A stretch of 64,000 nucleotides of DNA from DRPN01 sp964599235 (lineage in GTDB: Bacteria; Bacteroidota; Bacteroidia; Bacteroidales; VadinHA17). Every line of letters starts with the position of its first letter. The first letter of the stretch is position 1. This document shows, one piece after another, positions 33,789 through 43,267 of this stretch. The stretch spans positions 62,001 through 126,000 of the forward strand of contig CAZRDX010000003.1 in NCBI GenBank assembly GCA_964599235.1. Direction: 5' to 3'. The notes below the pieces were generated by a model that had not been told where the DNA came from, searched no databases, and saw only the letters and a list, made by a program, of their open reading frames with translations. A program made the position numbers and the translations under genes.

Positions 33789-35825
33789 ATGCCGCGATAC
33801 CAACGTCATCTCATCACTTCGGCCCTGCCCTATGCCAACGGGCCCATCCACATCGGTCATCTGGCCGGCGTCTACATCCCTGCCGACATCTACACCCGCT
33901 ATCTGCGGCTGAAAGGCGAGGATGTGATCCATGTATGCGGTTCCGACGAACACGGCGTACCCATCACCCTTAAAGCCCGCCAGGAAGGCGTCTCCCCCCA
34001 GGTGATCGTCGACCGCTACCATGAGCTCAACAAAAAGGCTTTCGAGGATTTCGGCATCTCGTTCGACATCTACTCCCGCACCACCTCGAAGGTACATTAC
34101 GAGACCGCCTCGCAGTTCTTCCGCACCCTCTACGACAAGGGGGTCTTCATCGAGAAAACCACCGAACAGTTCTACGATGAGGAGGCGGGACAGTTCCTCG
34201 CCGACCGCTACATCACCGGCACCTGTCCCCACTGCGGCTATGAGAAAGCTTACGGCGACCAGTGTGAGCAATGCGGCACCTCGCTGAGCCCCACCGAGCT
34301 CATCAACCCCCGCTCCACCATCTCCGGCAGCCAGCCCGTGCTGCGCAAGACGAAACACTGGTATCTGCCGCTCGACCGTTACGAGCCCTTCCTGCGGAAA
34401 TGGATCCTCGAAGACCACAAAGAGTGGAAGACCAACGTCTACGGACAATGCAAGTCGTGGCTCGACCAGGGACTGCAGCCGCGGGCCGTGAGCCGCGACC
34501 TCGACTGGGGCGTGCCGGTACCCGTCGAAGGCGCCGAAGGCAAGGTGCTCTACGTCTGGTTCGACGCTCCCATAGGATATATCTCCGCCACTCGCGAACT
34601 CACCCCCGACTGGGAAAAATACTGGAAAGACGCCGACACCCGCCTGGTGCACTTCATCGGCAAGGACAACATCGTCTTCCACTGCATCATCTTCCCTACC
34701 ATGCTCAAATCCGAGGGCTCCTACATCCTGCCCGACAACGTGCCGGCCAACGAGTTCCTCAACCTGGAAGGGGACAAGATCTCCACCTCCCGCAACTGGG
34801 CCGTCTGGCTGCACGAATACCTCAACGACTTCCCCGGCCTGCAGGATGTGCTGCGTTATGTTCTCACGGCCAACATGCCCGAGACCAAGGACAACGACTT
34901 CACCTGGAAGGATTTCCAGGCCCGCAACAACAACGAGCTGGTGGCCATCCTGGGCAACTTCGTCAACCGTGCGCTGGTGCTCACACGCAACTATTTCGAC
35001 GGGGCCGTGCCGCCGCGCGGCGAGCTGACCACCTACGACCGCGAGGTGCTGGAGCAGATCCCCCTCATACGTAAGCGCACCGAACACAGCCTCGACCATT
35101 TCCGTTTCCGGGAGGCCCTCAGGGAGGCGATGGCTCTCGCCCGTCTGGGCAATAAATACCTCGCCGACACCGAACCATGGGCCCTCATCAAGAGCGACCG
35201 CGACCGCGTGGCCACCATCCTCCATATCTGCCTGCAGATCACCGCCAACCTCACCCTCCTGCTCGAACCTTTCCTCCCCTTCTCGATGCAGAAACTGCGG
35301 GAGATGATCCGCTTCGACCAGCGCCGGTGGGACCTCATCGGCCGCGACGACCTGCTGCCCGAAGGCCATACCATCGGCCGGGTGCAACATCTCTTCCGCA
35401 AGATCGAGGACAGCGAGATCGAACGGCAGATAGCCCGTCTCCAGGCCACCCGCACCTCCAACGAACAGGAACAGGCAGCCAACCTGCCCCCGCAAAAGGA
35501 AGAGATCAGCTACGACGACTTCACCAAAATGGACATCCGGGCCGCCACCATCGTCGCAGCCGAAAAAGTGCCCAAAACCAAGAAACTGCTGAAGCTCACC
35601 CTCGACACCGGCATCGACCGGCGCACGGTGGTCTCCGGCATCGCCGAATATTTCTCGCCCGAAGAGATCGTCGGCAAGCGGGTGGCCGTCCTGGTCAACC
35701 TCGCCCCGCGCCGGATCAAAGGCATCGAATCGCAGGGCATGATCCTCATGGCCGAGGACCCCGACGGCACGCTCCACTTCATCATCCCCGATGAAGGGAC
35801 GGTGAACGGTGCACAGATCAAATGA
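33789..35825 (+). CDS. metG: Methionyl-tRNA synthetase with C-terminal tRNA-binding domain
   Basis: Charges initiator and elongator tRNA-Met. The HIGH motif is in YANGPIHIGHL. The zinc-binding cysteines are in CPHCGYEKAYGDQCEQCG. The KMSKS-type loop reads KISTSRN. From about residue 570 a coiled linker leads into an EMAP/Trbp111-type OB domain (DFTKMDIRAATIVAAEKV), which aids dimerisation or tRNA binding. 678 residues. A bidirectional terminator separates it from the convergent SPOR gene. Confidence 0.97.
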   Translation: MPRYQRHLITSALPYANGPIHIGHLAGVYIPADIYTRYLRLKGEDVIHVCGSDEHGVPITLKARQEGVSPQVIVDRYHELNKKAFEDFGISFDIYSRTTSKVHYETASQFFRTLYDKGVFIEKTTEQFYDEEAGQFLADRYITGTCPHCGYEKAYGDQCEQCGTSLSPTELINPRSTISGSQPVLRKTKHWYLPLDRYEPFLRKWILEDHKEWKTNVYGQCKSWLDQGLQPRAVSRDLDWGVPVPVEGAEGKVLYVWFDAPIGYISATRELTPDWEKYWKDADTRLVHFIGKDNIVFHCIIFPTMLKSEGSYILPDNVPANEFLNLEGDKISTSRNWAVWLHEYLNDFPGLQDVLRYVLTANMPETKDNDFTWKDFQARNNNELVAILGNFVNRALVLTRNYFDGAVPPRGELTTYDREVLEQIPLIRKRTEHSLDHFRFREALREAMALARLGNKYLADTEPWALIKSDRDRVATILHICLQITANLTLLLEPFLPFSMQKLREMIRFDQRRWDLIGRDDLLPEGHTIGRVQHLFRKIEDSEIERQIARLQATRTSNEQEQAANLPPQKEEISYDDFTKMDIRAATIVAAEKVPKTKKLLKLTLDTGIDRRTVVSGIAEYFSPEEIVGKRVAVLVNLAPRRIKGIESQGMILMAEDPDGTLHFIIPDEGTVNGAQIK

Positions 35826-35860
35826 CCCCCCTGCAGGGGACAACACTTGTTCACGGAAAC

Positions 35861-35899
35861 AAAAAAAGAGGAGAGAGCCGGGCTTTCTCCTCTTTTTTA
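35861..35899. terminator. Bidirectional intrinsic terminator between metG and the SPOR gene
   Basis: Long stem: 35862-35878 pairs with 35882-35898 (one G-T pair), closing on a three-base loop. The A tract on the left and T tract on the right give a U-run on either strand. Confidence 0.85.
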
Positions 35900-35916
35900 T
35901 TCTGTGATGTGTTCTG

Positions 35917-36927
35917 TCATTTCTTCAGCAGCCAGTAGCCGTCGCCGTTGAGGGCTTTCTGTCGCTGTTCGCGCAGCACCTGCAGGGCTTCGTCTCTGTC
36001 GGCATAGCTGCCTATGGCCACGCGCACGAAGCCGTGGGGGCCGTCCATGATCACCACGGGCAGGCCGGCGGCCTCGAGACGGGCACGCAGCTTCTCGGCA
36101 TTGGCCTGCTGACGGAAGCTGCCCGCCACCACGTAATAACCGCCCGTCACGACAGGCTTCACCACCGGCGTGGCGCTCTCCTCCGCGGCAGGCGGCGTGG
36201 TCATCTCTTCCGTTGCTGCGGCCGCAGAAGCTGCCTCCTCCTTGTCCGCCGGGGCCGGAGCATCCGTACGCACGCTCTTCGTCGCCGCCGGGGCAGGCTT
36301 CGTCACCGGCGCCGGAGCCTCCGTCACCGTACTCTTACGGAAGATGTTGAACGAGGAGAGGTCGAGCCGTTCCCTGCCCAGACGGGTGTTCCACCCCACA
36401 TAGACGAGCGCGGCGAGGGCCGCCGCTGCCGGCACGCCCAAGAGGATACGCCGCACCCGACGGCCCGTGACAGGCCGTGCCGCCGCCACCCCCTTCACCA
36501 TGCCCTGCTCTTCCAGCGGCAGGAAACGGAACGTCTCCAGACCATAAGCATCGGCCAGGAAATTCTCCGTCACCCGCGGCTCGAACACCAGGTTGCGGTC
36601 CTTGCCCAGACGGAACTCGCCCAGACCGGCCACCTCCAGACGCCGCCCCTTCTCCAGACGCCTCTTCCACTCCTTCACCCGGCCGCTCACCCAGCGCCGC
36701 GCATCCACATACGACATGCCCGTACGCTGCGAGACATGACCGATCAACAAGCCGTCGTTGTTGGTCAGACTCCTGTTGAAGGTGATGTCCTTCGAGGGCG
36801 GAGCAAAGGTGTGACGGTTGTAATCCACCGCCGCAGGACGGTAGTTGGCCACAAACCCGCCAAAATCGGGGACAATGACACAATCATGCTCGTACAACAG
36901 CTCTTTGATGAAGGTAGCCAGTTCCAT
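35917..36927 (-). CDS. HU-CCDC81 and SPOR domain membrane protein
   Basis: Bacteroidota-type envelope protein, probably binding peptidoglycan. Residues 1-150 match the paired HU-CCDC81 domains (IKELLYEHDCVIVPDFGGFV, GLGEFRLGKDRNLVFEPR). One transmembrane helix follows near 185-205 (ILLGVPAAAALAALVYVGW). Next is a low-complexity Ala/Pro/Glu/Thr linker. The C-terminal SPOR domain runs from GGYYVVAGSFRQQANAEKL to the end. SPOR domains bind septal glycan stripped of stem peptides, so a place in cell division or envelope remodelling is likely. The ATG at 36927 begins the HU-CCDC81 domain; the longer frame upstream is unrelated. 336 residues. Confidence 0.88.
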   Translation of the reverse strand: MELATFIKELLYEHDCVIVPDFGGFVANYRPAAVDYNRHTFAPPSKDITFNRSLTNNDGLLIGHVSQRTGMSYVDARRWVSGRVKEWKRRLEKGRRLEVAGLGEFRLGKDRNLVFEPRVTENFLADAYGLETFRFLPLEEQGMVKGVAAARPVTGRRVRRILLGVPAAAALAALVYVGWNTRLGRERLDLSSFNIFRKSTVTEAPAPVTKPAPAATKSVRTDAPAPADKEEAASAAAATEEMTTPPAAEESATPVVKPVVTGGYYVVAGSFRQQANAEKLRARLEAAGLPVVIMDGPHGFVRVAIGSYADRDEALQVLREQRQKALNGDGYWLLKK

Positions 36928-36944
36928 GGTCTTGCGCTTTGGAA

Positions 36945-36952
36945 CAAAAATA
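36945..36952 (-). promoter_or_regulatory. Putative -7 element for the HU-CCDC81/SPOR gene
   Basis: Minus-strand TATTTTTG, a full -7 match, 17 bases upstream of the ATG at 36927. No -33 TTG seen. Confidence 0.35.
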
Positions 36953-37102
36953 ATCAAAAAAGATGAGATCACCCCCGCAGGGAGGGCTTCTCTTTTCAAC
37001 AATCAGACGCTCCTCTTCCCGGCGGGAGACAGCTGCATCATTTTCCGGGATTTTTTCTACTTTTAGCCTCCCGTAATCCCGGCATGTGCCGGACCTTATT
37101 GT

Positions 37103-38236
37103 ATGCCTATGAAAGAGATCAGGATGGTCGATCTGCACGGTCAGTACGAGCGGCTGCGCGGGGAGATCGATGCTGCGATACGGGAGGTGCTGGAGAGCAC
37201 GGCCTTCATCAACGGGCCGGCGGTGCAACGTTTTTCCGAGCATCTGGCCGGATATACGGGTGCGCGTCATGTGATCCCCTGCGGCAACGGCACCGACGCC
37301 CTGCAGGCGGCCCTCGCCGCGCTCGCTCTCGACCCCGGCGACGAGGTCATCGTCCCCGACTTCACCTTCATCGCCACCGTCGAGACGGTGGCCCTGCTGG
37401 GGCTCACGCCCGTGGTGGCCGATGTCGACCCCGACACTTTCCTGCTGCGGCCTGAGAGCGTCGAGGCGCTCATCACCCCCCGCACCCGCGCGGTGGTCCC
37501 CGTGCATCTCTTCGGCCAGTGCGTCGACATGGAGCCGCTGCTTGAGGTGGCGCAACGCCACCGTCTGCGCGTCGTCGAGGATGCCGCCCAGGCCCTGGGC
37601 ACATGGTACACCTTCTCCGACGGCACCCGCCACATGGCCGGCACCATGGGCGACATAGGCTGCACCTCCTTCTTCCCCTCCAAAAACCTCGGCGCCTTCG
37701 GCGACGGCGGCGCCATCTTCACCGACGACGACGGGCTGGCCTCCTTCCTTCGCTCGTACGTCAACCACGGCACACGCAAAAAGTACTACCACGAGCGTGT
37801 GGGCATCAACTCGCGTCTCGACACGCTGCAGGCAGCCATCCTCGACGTCAAGCTCCCCCATCTCGACCGTTTCGTCGAGGCGCGGCAGCGGGTGGCCGCC
37901 CGCTACGACGAGGCCCTCGGCGGGCTGCCCTTCCTGCAGGTGCCGGCACGGGCACCCCATACCACCCACAGCTACCACCAGTACACCCTCGTGCTGCGGG
38001 ACACCGACCGCGAACGCTTCCGCAGCCACCTGCGGGATGCCGGCATCCCCACCATGGTATACTACCCCCTCCCCATGCACCGGCAGGAAGCTTTTTTACA
38101 TTTCCCCTTCCATGACGGTCACTACCCCGTGAGCGACCGCCTCTGCGAACAGGTGGTCTCCCTGCCCATCCACACCGAGATGGAAGAGGAGCAGCTCGAT
38201 CATATCATCACCCGCATCCAATCTTATCAGCCATGA
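37103..38236 (+). CDS. wbpE: WbpE-like DegT/DnrJ/EryC1 nucleotide-sugar aminotransferase
   Basis: PLP aminotransferase acting on a 3-keto UDP-sugar. The 377-residue protein has IPCGNGTDALQAAL, VVEDAAQALG and the PLP-lysine segment SFFPSKNLGAFGDGG (Lys194). The three following genes encode the other steps of the UDP-2,3-diacetamido-2,3-dideoxy-glucuronate route, so the likely reaction is 3-amination of UDP-3-keto-GlcNAcA. P. gingivalis PorR is an aminotransferase of this general family. The ATG at 37103 is used; 37109 is an alternative. The stop overlaps the wbpD start by four bases (ATGA). Confidence 0.88.
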   Translation: MPMKEIRMVDLHGQYERLRGEIDAAIREVLESTAFINGPAVQRFSEHLAGYTGARHVIPCGNGTDALQAALAALALDPGDEVIVPDFTFIATVETVALLGLTPVVADVDPDTFLLRPESVEALITPRTRAVVPVHLFGQCVDMEPLLEVAQRHRLRVVEDAAQALGTWYTFSDGTRHMAGTMGDIGCTSFFPSKNLGAFGDGGAIFTDDDGLASFLRSYVNHGTRKKYYHERVGINSRLDTLQAAILDVKLPHLDRFVEARQRVAARYDEALGGLPFLQVPARAPHTTHSYHQYTLVLRDTDRERFRSHLRDAGIPTMVYYPLPMHRQEAFLHFPFHDGHYPVSDRLCEQVVSLPIHTEMEEEQLDHIITRIQSYQP

Positions 38237-38820
38237 GCCAGGAAAAGAACTATTTCGCCCACGAGACCGCCGTCATCGACGAGGGCTGCACCATCGGCGA
38301 AGGAACGAAGATCTGGCACTTCACCCACGTCATGAGCGGGGCGGTCATCGGCCGCCGCTGCAACCTGGGCCAGAACGTGGTGGTCTCCCCGGAGGTCGTC
38401 CTGGGCGACAACGTAAAGGTGCAGAATAATGTCTCCATCTACACGGGGGTGATCTGCGAGGATGATGTCTTCCTCGGCCCCTCGATGGTCTTCACCAACG
38501 TCATCAACCCCCGCAGTGCGGTGGTGCGGCGCGACCAGTACCAGCGTACACTGGTGAAAAAAGGCGCCACCATCGGTGCCAACGCCACGATCGTCTGCGG
38601 CATCACCCTGGGCGAATACTGTTTCGTCGGGGCCGGCGCCGTGGTGATCCGCGACGTCAAACCCTACGCCCTGGTGGTGGGCAACCCGGCCCGCCAGATA
38701 GGCTGGATGAGCGAATACGGCCACCGTCTCCGTTTCGACGAGAAAGGCTACGCCACCTGCCCCGAAAGCGGTGACAGATACCGCCTGCAGGACGAAAAAG
38801 TTGTTAAAATCAGCGATTGA
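38233..38820 (+). CDS. wbpD: WbpD-like UDP-sugar N-acetyltransferase (left-handed beta helix)
   Basis: Acetylates the 3-amino group of the UDP-amino-uronic acid with acetyl-CoA. The 195 residues are mostly hexapeptide repeats (VIDEGCTIGEGTKIWHFTHV, VICEDDVFLGPSMVFTNVIN, ITLGEYCFVGAGAVVIRDV) that form a trimeric left-handed beta helix. The C-terminal part (ATCPESGDRYRLQDEKV) matches the WbpD/WlbB subgroup rather than serine or sugar O-acetyltransferases. Translation is coupled to wbpE. Confidence 0.9.
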   Translation: MSQEKNYFAHETAVIDEGCTIGEGTKIWHFTHVMSGAVIGRRCNLGQNVVVSPEVVLGDNVKVQNNVSIYTGVICEDDVFLGPSMVFTNVINPRSAVVRRDQYQRTLVKKGATIGANATIVCGITLGEYCFVGAGAVVIRDVKPYALVVGNPARQIGWMSEYGHRLRFDEKGYATCPESGDRYRLQDEKVVKISD

Positions 38821-38831
38821 CCCTACCTTTG
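38800..38831 (+). promoter_or_regulatory. Internal promoter upstream of wbpB (TTG-N20-TACCTTTG)
   Basis: TTG (38801-38803), 20-base spacer, TACCTTTG (38824-38831). Both elements match the Bacteroidota consensus. The -33 part lies inside the last codons of wbpD, so wbpB onward can be transcribed separately from wbpE-wbpD. Confidence 0.6.
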
Positions 38832-38856
38832 TCTTTCCCCAAAAAACACCAGTAAC

Positions 38857-39819
38857 ATGAGCGATCCGTCCTCTCCCCGTAATTTCGCCCTCATCGGTGT
38901 GGCCGGCTACATTGCCGAGCGTCATCTTCGGGCCATCCGGGATACGGGCAACCGTCTGGTGGCCGCTCTCGACAAGCACGACAGCGTCGGCATCATGGAC
39001 ACCTATTTCCCCGAGGCCGATTTCTTCGTGGAGTTCGAGCGTTTCGACCGCCACATCGACAAACTGCGGCGGCAGGGGGTACGGCTCGACTATGTGAGCA
39101 TCTGCTCACCCAACTACCTGCACGATGCCCATATCCGTTTCGCCCTGCGGCAGCAGGCCGACGCCATCTGCGAAAAACCCATGGTGCTCAACCCCTGGAA
39201 CGTCGACGCCCTCCAGCAGTTCGAGAAGGAGACGGGCCACCGTGTCCACAACATCCTCCAGCTGCGGCTCCATCCCTCCATCATCGCCCTGAAGAAGGAG
39301 GTGGAACAGGCCCCTCCCGACAAGGTCTATGATATCGACCTCACCTACATCACCAGCCGCGGCCACTGGTACCATATCTCCTGGAAAGGCGACATACAGA
39401 AGTCGGGCGGCATCGCCACCAACATCGGCGTGCATTTTTTCGACATGCTGCAATGGATCTTCGGGCCGGTACAGGAGAACAAAGTGCATATGATGCGCCC
39501 CGACAAGGCGGCCGGCTTCCTCGGCCTGGCCCGCGCCCGCGTACGGTGGCTCCTCAGCATCGACTACCGGGACATTCCCCCCAAAGTGCGTGAGAGCGGT
39601 CAGCGTACCTACCGCTCCCTTACCATCGAAGGCAAAGAGGTGGAGTTCAGCCAGGGCTTCACCGACCTCCACACCGAGAGCTACAGGAAGATCCTGGCCG
39701 GCGAAGGCTTCGGCATCGACGAGGTGCGCGAAGCCATACGCATCGTCTACGAGATACGCAACAGCAAACCCCTCGGCGCCACAGGCGACTATCACCCTCT
39801 CCTCAGGAACATCCTCTGA
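38857..39819 (+). CDS. wbpB: WbpB-like Gfo/Idh/MocA oxidoreductase
   Basis: NAD-dependent dehydrogenase that oxidises C3 of UDP-GlcNAcA in the Wbp pathway. The Rossmann start FALIGVAGYIAERHLRAI and the family's EKP motif (DAICEKPMVLNPWNVDAL) are present. LTYITSRGHWYHISWKGD and GGIATNIGVHFFDMLQW lie in the C-terminal substrate domain. 320 residues. Its place between wbpD and a UDP-HexNAc 6-dehydrogenase points to WbpB/WlbA within this very broad family. In P. gingivalis a WbpB homologue is needed for anionic LPS. Confidence 0.88.
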   Translation: MSDPSSPRNFALIGVAGYIAERHLRAIRDTGNRLVAALDKHDSVGIMDTYFPEADFFVEFERFDRHIDKLRRQGVRLDYVSICSPNYLHDAHIRFALRQQADAICEKPMVLNPWNVDALQQFEKETGHRVHNILQLRLHPSIIALKKEVEQAPPDKVYDIDLTYITSRGHWYHISWKGDIQKSGGIATNIGVHFFDMLQWIFGPVQENKVHMMRPDKAAGFLGLARARVRWLLSIDYRDIPPKVRESGQRTYRSLTIEGKEVEFSQGFTDLHTESYRKILAGEGFGIDEVREAIRIVYEIRNSKPLGATGDYHPLLRNIL

Positions 39820-39832
39820 AGTCTGAAGCTAC

Positions 39833-41137
39833 ATGAACATGAACGAGATGATCGACAAACTGAAAAAAGGAGAAGCAAAGATCTCGGTGACGGGACTGGG
39901 CTATGTGGGTCTTCCCATCGCCCTGGAGCTGGCCCGTCATTTTCCCGTGATCGGCTTTGACATACGCGAGGACCGTGTGGCACTGATGCGTCGGGGCATC
40001 GACCCCAGCAAGGAGCTGCCGCCGGAAGCTTTCGAGGACCGCAACATCGTCTTCACCTCCGACGCCCGCAAGCTGGGCGAAGCCCATTTCCACATTGTGG
40101 CCGTCCCCACCCCCATCGACGAGCACAACCTGCCCGACCTGGAGCCCCTCCTCTCGGCCACCGAGACGCTGGCCCGTTATATCAAGAAGGGCGATTATGT
40201 CGTCTTCGAGTCGACCGTCTACCCCGGCTGCACCGAGGAAGAGTGCATCCCCGTACTGGAGAGACACTCGGCCCTGAAGCTCAACGAGGATTTCAAGGTG
40301 GGCTATTCGCCCGAACGCATCAACCCCGGCGACACCCTTCATACCCTGACGAAGGTGATGAAGGTGGTCTCGGGATCCGACGAGGAGGCGCTGGAGACCA
40401 TCTCCGCCGTCTATGAGACGATCATCGAAGCGGGCATCCACAAAGCCTCTTCCATCAAGGTGGCCGAAGCGGCCAAGATCATCGAGAACACCCAGCGCGA
40501 CATCAATATCGCCTTCATGAACGAACTCTCGATCATCTTCAACCGCATGGGCATCAACACTTACGAGGTACTGGAAGCCGCCGGCACCAAATGGAACTTC
40601 CTGAAATTCACCCCCGGCCTTGTGGGCGGCCACTGCATCGGCGTCGACCCATACTACCTCACCTACAAGGCCCGCGAACTGGGCTACCACGCCCAGATCA
40701 TCACCTCCGGCCGTTTCATCAACGACTCAATGGGCGGATACATCGCCAAACAGGTGGTCAAGAAACTGATCGCCACCGGCCGGGTGCTGCAGAACGCCCG
40801 CATCCTCGTCATGGGCATCACCTTCAAGGAGAACGTCAGCGACATCCGCAACTCCAAGGTGGTGGACATCATCCGCGAACTGGAATCGTACGGCCTGGCC
40901 ACCGACGTCATCGACCCCTACGCCGAACCGAACCAGGTAATGGAAGAGTACGGCCTGCAACTGAAAGAAAAACCCGAAGGCCCTTACGATGCCGTCGTGG
41001 TGGCCGTCAGCCACAAACCCTACCAGGATATGGACGAGAACGACTTCGCCGCTTTCCTCGACAAGGGCGGCGTCTTCGCCGACGTAAAAGGCATCTTCCG
41101 CGACAAGATCCGCAACTTCGAATACTGGAGCCTGTAA
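39833..41137 (+). CDS. wbpA: UDP-N-acetylhexosamine 6-dehydrogenase (WbpA/WbpO/TviB type)
   Basis: Oxidises C6 of a UDP-N-acetylhexosamine to the uronic acid, the entry step of the pathway. The UDP-Glc/GDP-Man dehydrogenase fold shows GLGYVGLPIALELA, VPTPIDEHNLPDL, FESTVYPGCTEEE, and the catalytic cysteine (Cys268) in GGHCIGVDPYYL. AEAAKIIENTQRDINIAFMNE and AAGTKWNFLKF are closest to the WbpO/TviB branch, which acts on UDP-GlcNAc or UDP-GalNAc. I use wbpA for the step, not for strict orthology. 434 residues, 13 bases after wbpB. Confidence 0.88.
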   Translation: MNMNEMIDKLKKGEAKISVTGLGYVGLPIALELARHFPVIGFDIREDRVALMRRGIDPSKELPPEAFEDRNIVFTSDARKLGEAHFHIVAVPTPIDEHNLPDLEPLLSATETLARYIKKGDYVVFESTVYPGCTEEECIPVLERHSALKLNEDFKVGYSPERINPGDTLHTLTKVMKVVSGSDEEALETISAVYETIIEAGIHKASSIKVAEAAKIIENTQRDINIAFMNELSIIFNRMGINTYEVLEAAGTKWNFLKFTPGLVGGHCIGVDPYYLTYKARELGYHAQIITSGRFINDSMGGYIAKQVVKKLIATGRVLQNARILVMGITFKENVSDIRNSKVVDIIRELESYGLATDVIDPYAEPNQVMEEYGLQLKEKPEGPYDAVVVAVSHKPYQDMDENDFAAFLDKGGVFADVKGIFRDKIRNFEYWSL

Positions 41138-41150
41138 ACTGTTAACAACC

Positions 41151-42191
<1,041 letters not shown>

Positions 42192-42193
42192 TC

Positions 42194-43258
42194 ATGGCCT
42201 CCTTCAGCGAAGCGCTTCTCATCACCGGCGGGGCCGGTTTCATCGGATCACACGTGGTACGCCGTTTCGTGCGCAACCACCCGGAGCTGCTGGTCATCAA
42301 CCTCGACAAGCTCACCTACGCCGGCAACCTGGAGAACCTGCGCGATATCGAGGATGAGGAGAATTACCTCTTTGTCAGAGGCGACATCGCCGACGCTGCG
42401 CTGATGGAACGTCTCTTCCGCGAGCATCCCGTCACGGGGGTCATCCATCTGGCCGCCGAATCGCATGTCGACCGGTCGATCACCGACCCGCTGGCCTTCA
42501 TCCGCACCAACGTCATCGGCACGGTGACGCTGATGAACGCCGCCCGCGAAGCCTGGAAAGAGGAGATGAGCGGCAAACGCTTCTACCAGATCTCCACCGA
42601 CGAGGTGTACGGCAGCCTGGGCAAGGAAGGCCGTTTCACCGAGGAGACCCCCTACGACCCGAAGAGCCCTTATTCGGCCTCCAAGGCCAGTGCCGACCAT
42701 TTCGTGCGGGCCTACGGCAACACCTACGGCCTGCCCTATGTCATCACCAACTGCTCGAACAATTACGGTCCCTACCAGTTCCCTGAGAAACTGATCCCGC
42801 TGACCATCAGCAACATCCTCCACAACCGTCCCATCCCGGTATACGGCAGGGGGGAGAACGTACGCGACTGGCTCTATGTGGAGGACCATGCCCGGGCCAT
42901 CGAGCTGGTCTATTTCCGCGGCCACAACGGCCGCACCTACAACATCGGCGGTGACAACGAGTGGAAGAACATCGACCTGGTGAAGAAACTGTGTGACATC
43001 ACCGACCGGCTGCTGGGGAGACCGGAAGGTTCTTCGCGCAAGCTGATCACCTTCGTCAAGGACCGCGCCGGTCACGACCTGCGCTACGCCATCGACGCCA
43101 CCCGCATCAAAGAAGAGCTGGGATGGCAGCCCGAGACCTCCTTCGAAGAAGGCCTCACCCGAACCGTCCGGTGGTACCTGGACAACACCGAATGGCTCGA
43201 ACACGTCATCAGCGGAGAATACGAGAAATATTACGAAGAACAGTACCTGCGCCGCTGA
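42194..43258 (+). CDS. rfbB: dTDP-glucose 4,6-dehydratase
   Basis: Converts dTDP-glucose to dTDP-4-keto-6-deoxyglucose, first committed step to dTDP-rhamnose and related sugars. GGAGFIGSHVVR, QISTDEVYGSLG and YSASKASADHFVRAYG are diagnostic for RmlB. The ATG at 42194 starts two bases after galE ends. 354 residues. rfbA, rfbC and rfbD are not in the window, so they must lie elsewhere or the product feeds another dTDP-sugar. The gene converges on the DUF4270 gene nine bases away. Confidence 0.94.
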   Translation: MASFSEALLITGGAGFIGSHVVRRFVRNHPELLVINLDKLTYAGNLENLRDIEDEENYLFVRGDIADAALMERLFREHPVTGVIHLAAESHVDRSITDPLAFIRTNVIGTVTLMNAAREAWKEEMSGKRFYQISTDEVYGSLGKEGRFTEETPYDPKSPYSASKASADHFVRAYGNTYGLPYVITNCSNNYGPYQFPEKLIPLTISNILHNRPIPVYGRGENVRDWLYVEDHARAIELVYFRGHNGRTYNIGGDNEWKNIDLVKKLCDITDRLLGRPEGSSRKLITFVKDRAGHDLRYAIDATRIKEELGWQPETSFEEGLTRTVRWYLDNTEWLEHVISGEYEKYYEEQYLRR

Positions 43259-43267
43259 TCCCGCTCC

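Noticed and set aside
33783..35846. 687-codon frame on the minus strand opposite metG
   Set aside because: Antisense shadow of an unambiguous methionyl-tRNA synthetase. No signal peptide, domain or promoter fits it.
37078..37092. Palindrome CCGGCA/TGCCGG before wbpE as an operator
   Set aside because: Single short GC palindrome with no second copy or promoter spacing to support a regulatory role.
42194..43258. Complete dTDP-rhamnose operon
   Set aside because: Only the 4,6-dehydratase is present. No rfbA, rfbC or rfbD-like frame occurs in the window.
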